64,000 nucleotides of DNA from Betaproteobacteria bacterium (GTDB taxonomy: Bacteria > Pseudomonadota > Gammaproteobacteria > Burkholderiales > Thiobacillaceae): positions 1 through 64,000 of the forward strand of contig JACRAU010000017.1 of assembly GCA_016234655.1 (NCBI GenBank), in the 5' to 3' direction. The notes below the pieces were generated by a model, which worked only from the letters and a program-made list of their open reading frames with translations, was not told the origin of the DNA and searched no databases. The translations under genes were made by a program, and so were the position numbers. Below are positions 61,244 through 64,000 of the stretch, in pieces. Each line of letters begins with the position of its first letter. Within the stretch, counting starts at the first letter, position 1.

Positions 61244-63421
61244 ATGAGCGAGCGCATCGAGGTGGCCGGCCTGAAAATCGCCAAACCGCTGTACGACTTG
61301 GTGCGCGACGAGATCGCGCCGGGCACCGGCATCGCGGCCGACAAGGCCTGGCAGGGTTTCGCCGACATCGTGCGCGAGCTGACACCGCGCAACCGCGCCT
61401 TGCTCGCCCGGCGCGACGAACTCCAGGCCAAGATCGACGCCTGGCACCTGGAGCGCAAGGGCCGGCCGCACGATGCCGCGGCCTACAAGCAGTACCTCTA
61501 CGACATCGGTTACCTGCAACCGGAGGGCGAGGCCTTCCAGATCGAGACCGAGAACGTCGATGCCGAAATCGCCCGCATCGCCGGGCCGCAGCTGGTGGTG
61601 CCGGTGAGCAATGCCCGCTATGCGCTGAATGCCGCCAACGCGCGCTGGGGCAGCCTGTTCGATGCGCTCTACGGCACCGACGCGATTGCCGAGGACGAGG
61701 GCGCCGACCGCAAGGGCGGGTTCAATCCGATTCGCGGCGCCAAGGTCATCGCCTACGCCAAGGCCTTGCTCGACGAGGCGGCGCCGCTGTGCGAAGGCAG
61801 CTATCTCGATGCCATCGCCTATGCGGTGAAGGACGGCCAGCTCGCGGTCACGCTGTCCAGCGGCGTGCGCACCGGGCTGTGCCATCCCGAACAATTCAAG
61901 GGTTACCAGGAGAAGGCCGGCGGCATCAGCTCATTGCTGCTGGTGAACAAGGGCCTGCACCTGGAGATCCACTTCAACACCGACCACCCGATCCACGAAC
62001 TGCACCCGACCGGCATCCGCGACATCTATCTGGAGGCGGCGATCTCCACCATCATGGATTGCGAGGACTCGGTCGCCGCGGTCGATGCCGAGGACAAGGT
62101 GGCGGTCTATCGCAATTGGCTGGGCCTGATGAAGGGCGAGCTGGCCGCCAGCTTCGACAAGGGCGGCAAGAGCCTCACACGCTCGCTCAACCCGGACCGG
62201 CGCTACCTGTCGCCGGACGGCCGCTATTTCGAGATACCCGGCCGCAGCCTGATGCTGGTGCGCAACGTCGGCCACCTGATGAGCAACGACGCGGTGCTCG
62301 ACGCCAATGGCGCCGAGGTGTTCGAGGGCATGCTCGACGCCTTTATTACCAGTTTTTGCGCCTTGCACGACCTCAAGGGCAATAGCCCGCTACGCAACAG
62401 CCGCGCCGGCAGCGTCTACATCGTCAAGCCCAAGCAGCACGGGCCGGACGAGGTGGCCTTCAGCGTCGATCTGTTCGCGCGGGTCGAGGACGTGCTGGCC
62501 TTGCCGCGCAATACCCTGAAGATCGGCATCATGGACGAGGAGCGGCGCACCACGCTTAACCTCAAGGCCTGCATCCGCGCCGCGCGCGCGCGGCTGATCT
62601 TCATCAACACCGGCTTTCTCGACCGCACCGGCGACGAGATACATACCTCGATGGAGGCCGGGCCGGTGTTGCGCAAGGGCGAGATGAAGTCGGCGCGCTG
62701 GCTGGCCGCCTACGAGGATTGGAACGTCGATGTCGGCCTGGCCTGCGGCCTGTCGGGCCGGGCCCAGATCGGCAAGGGCATGTGGACCATGCCGGACCGG
62801 ATGGCCGCCATGATGGCGAGCAAGCAGGCCCACCCCGAGGCGGCGGCCAACTGCGCCTGGGTGCCGTCGCCGACCGCCGCCACGCTGCATGCCATCCACT
62901 ACCATCGGGTCGATGTCTTCGCCCGGCAGCAGGCCTTGCAGGGCCAGGCGCGCGCCACGCTGGACGACCTGCTCGCCATCCCGGTGGTGGAAACGCCTAA
63001 CTGGAGCGTGGAAGCCATCCAGCAGGAACTGGACAACAACGTCCAGGGCCTGCTCGGCTATGTCGTGCGCTGGATCGACCAGGGCATGGGCGCGTCCAAG
63101 GTGCCGGACATCGACAACGTCGGCCTGATGGAAGACCGCGCCACCTTGCGCATCTCCAGCCAGCACATCGCCAACTGGCTGCACCACGGCGTGATCGGCG
63201 AGACCCAGGTCATGGAAACGCTCAAGCGCATGGCCCGGCTGGTCGACCGGCAGAACGCCGGCGAGCGCAACTATATCGACATGGCGCCGCACTATATCAG
63301 TCTGGCCTTCCAGGCCGCGCAGGACATGATCTTCCACGGCCGGCACGTGCCCAATGGCTATACCGAACCGACCTTGCACCGTCGGCGGCGCGAGTTGAAG
63401 GCCGCCTTGCGCGGTGACTAG
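61244..63421 (+). CDS. glcB: Malate synthase G
   Basis: The 725-residue protein is a full malate synthase G. Landmarks are [51 protein letters not shown] (catalytic acid region), [36 protein letters not shown] and [15 protein letters not shown]. It condenses glyoxylate with acetyl-CoA to malate. It ends the island's plus-strand operon and overlaps the convergent lipoprotein gene by four bases. With glcDEF it allows growth on or salvage of glycolate. Confidence 0.96.
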   Translation: MSERIEVAGLKIAKPLYDLVRDEIAPGTGIAADKAWQGFADIVRELTPRNRALLARRDELQAKIDAWHLERKGRPHDAAAYKQYLYDIGYLQPEGEAFQIETENVDAEIARIAGPQLVVPVSNARYALNAANARWGSLFDALYGTDAIAEDEGADRKGGFNPIRGAKVIAYAKALLDEAAPLCEGSYLDAIAYAVKDGQLAVTLSSGVRTGLCHPEQFKGYQEKAGGISSLLLVNKGLHLEIHFNTDHPIHELHPTGIRDIYLEAAISTIMDCEDSVAAVDAEDKVAVYRNWLGLMKGELAASFDKGGKSLTRSLNPDRRYLSPDGRYFEIPGRSLMLVRNVGHLMSNDAVLDANGAEVFEGMLDAFITSFCALHDLKGNSPLRNSRAGSVYIVKPKQHGPDEVAFSVDLFARVEDVLALPRNTLKIGIMDEERRTTLNLKACIRAARARLIFINTGFLDRTGDEIHTSMEAGPVLRKGEMKSARWLAAYEDWNVDVGLACGLSGRAQIGKGMWTMPDRMAAMMASKQAHPEAAANCAWVPSPTAATLHAIHYHRVDVFARQQALQGQARATLDDLLAIPVVETPNWSVEAIQQELDNNVQGLLGYVVRWIDQGMGASKVPDIDNVGLMEDRATLRISSQHIANWLHHGVIGETQVMETLKRMARLVDRQNAGERNYIDMAPHYISLAFQAAQDMIFHGRHVPNGYTEPTLHRRRRELKAALRGD

Positions 63422-63963
63422 CGCGGTTCGAACGTAAAGAAGTCGCCCAGCGCCTGGCGGATTTCCGTCAGCGTCAGATGGCGCGGCATGCCGGTACCGG
63501 CGGCATATTGGTGGTGCTGGCAAGTCAGGCTGCGCACGTCCGGTTGCCGCTCCGAACGCAGCAGGAACACGGTCCGAAAGAACCTCAGGCTCGGGGTGTC
63601 GTCATCGGCATGGGCATTGCCGATGAACAGTCCCGCCGTGCCGCCAAACTCGGGCGCCCCGCGTCGAACCCGGGTGATGGCGAAGCTGTCGGCGGCAATG
63701 CGCTGCGGCTCGGGGCGCACGCGCTCGACTTCGAGGATGCAATAGGGTTTGTCGGTCTGCACGGCGTTAGGCGCGACGACGCGGCCGAACTGAAAGCGTA
63801 GCGTCGCGGAATCGGCCGCTATCTCGATCGCCCGGTTCAGGGTCAAGCGGCTGCCTGCCGGGTAACGGTAAAACGGGGAGTCGGCATCGTGCTGCTCAGG
63901 GTTGGCGCAACTGGCCAGCAAGGCGAGGAGCAGGGCAAGCGGCGCTATCGTTCGCGGTGGCAT
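63418..63963 (-). CDS. Hypothetical lipoprotein
   Basis: The 181-residue protein has a lipoprotein signal [16 protein letters not shown] with lipobox LASC, Cys at residue 19. The mature part is beta-rich with a FQFGRVVAP and YCILEVERV pair and two further cysteines (near residues 101 and 147) that could form a disulfide. No family is recognised. It is transcribed toward malate synthase. The 37 bases remaining at the window end are its upstream region. Confidence 0.7.
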   Translation of the reverse strand: MPPRTIAPLALLLALLASCANPEQHDADSPFYRYPAGSRLTLNRAIEIAADSATLRFQFGRVVAPNAVQTDKPYCILEVERVRPEPQRIAADSFAITRVRRGAPEFGGTAGLFIGNAHADDDTPSLRFFRTVFLLRSERQPDVRSLTCQHHQYAAGTGMPRHLTLTEIRQALGDFFTFEPR

Positions 63964-64000
63964 GGTCGACTCGATTGTCGGGGCGATGTCTCATTCTAGC

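Overview
The window is GC-rich DNA (most genes look to be 65-70% GC) from one chromosome, with ordinary bacterial start sites and tight operons. The gene set (glnB, rlmM, gcvR, Tat-exported PhoX-type phosphatase, cytochrome c', TusA-like protein, REP-associated tyrosine transposase, glycolate oxidase genes) points to a Pseudomonadota member, most likely a betaproteobacterium. The species cannot be named from the sequence alone. I see no plasmid or prophage genes, no CRISPR array and no replication origin.

Layout. 1-650: a DUF4160/DUF2442 pair whose first member is frameshifted. 0.8-3.8 kb: a TRIC-type membrane protein and a PhoX phosphatase with a clear three-repeat Pho box. 3.9-14.2 kb: molybdate ABC genes modBC without modA, tRNA-Arg(CCT), a DksA-like protein, the ABC-F ATPase Uup, phosphoketolase plus acetate kinase, NAD synthetase and the PII protein GlnB. 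14.2-16.4 kb: an AT-richer orphan gene and a RAYT transposase whose 5' end and REP are tandemly duplicated. 16.4-20.8 kb: TusA-like protein, RlmM, two cytochromes, a diguanylate cyclase and GcvR. 21.2-25.7 kb: a nine-gene arsenic operon (arsR, arsI, three arsC, an aquaporin, an ArsP-like permease, a Cys-tailed protein and a mini-thioredoxin) with no ArsB or Acr3 pump.

25.9-29.8 kb holds the most striking locus: a membrane histidine kinase translationally coupled to an LqsR-like response regulator, facing a CqsA/LqsA-type PLP synthase. This is a complete alpha-hydroxyketone signalling system of the Vibrio Cqs, Legionella Lqs and Janthinobacterium Jqs type. A small palindromic mobile element has inserted at the very end of the synthase gene and supplies the last two bases of its stop codon.

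30-39 kb carries a secreted dienelactone-hydrolase-like protein, a MagIII-like DNA glycosylase, a hybrid sensor kinase, a histidine phosphatase, and an operon joining an MBL/beta-CASP ribonuclease to lutABC. 39.3-63.4 kb is a large C2-C4 hydroxy-acid island: an MFS carrier and IclR regulator divergent from a phosphoketolase-like ThDP enzyme, a DUF1537 kinase, glcDEF, an MmsA-type aldehyde dehydrogenase, a TRAP transporter, two 2-hydroxyacid dehydrogenases, an amidase, a GarR-type reductase, a TerC protein, a universal stress protein, glycerate 2-kinase and malate synthase G. Glycolate could be oxidised to glyoxylate and either condensed with acetyl-CoA to malate, or carried through tartronate semialdehyde or hydroxypyruvate to glycerate and phosphoglycerate. 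No classical glyoxylate carboligase is present, which makes the ThDP enzyme and its kinase partner the main metabolic unknown.

Small palindromic repeats are common. Several have altered genes: one is inserted in frame inside glcE (exactly 93 bp, flanked by a 7-bp direct repeat), one abuts the gcvR start codon, and one forms the 3' end of the signal synthase gene.
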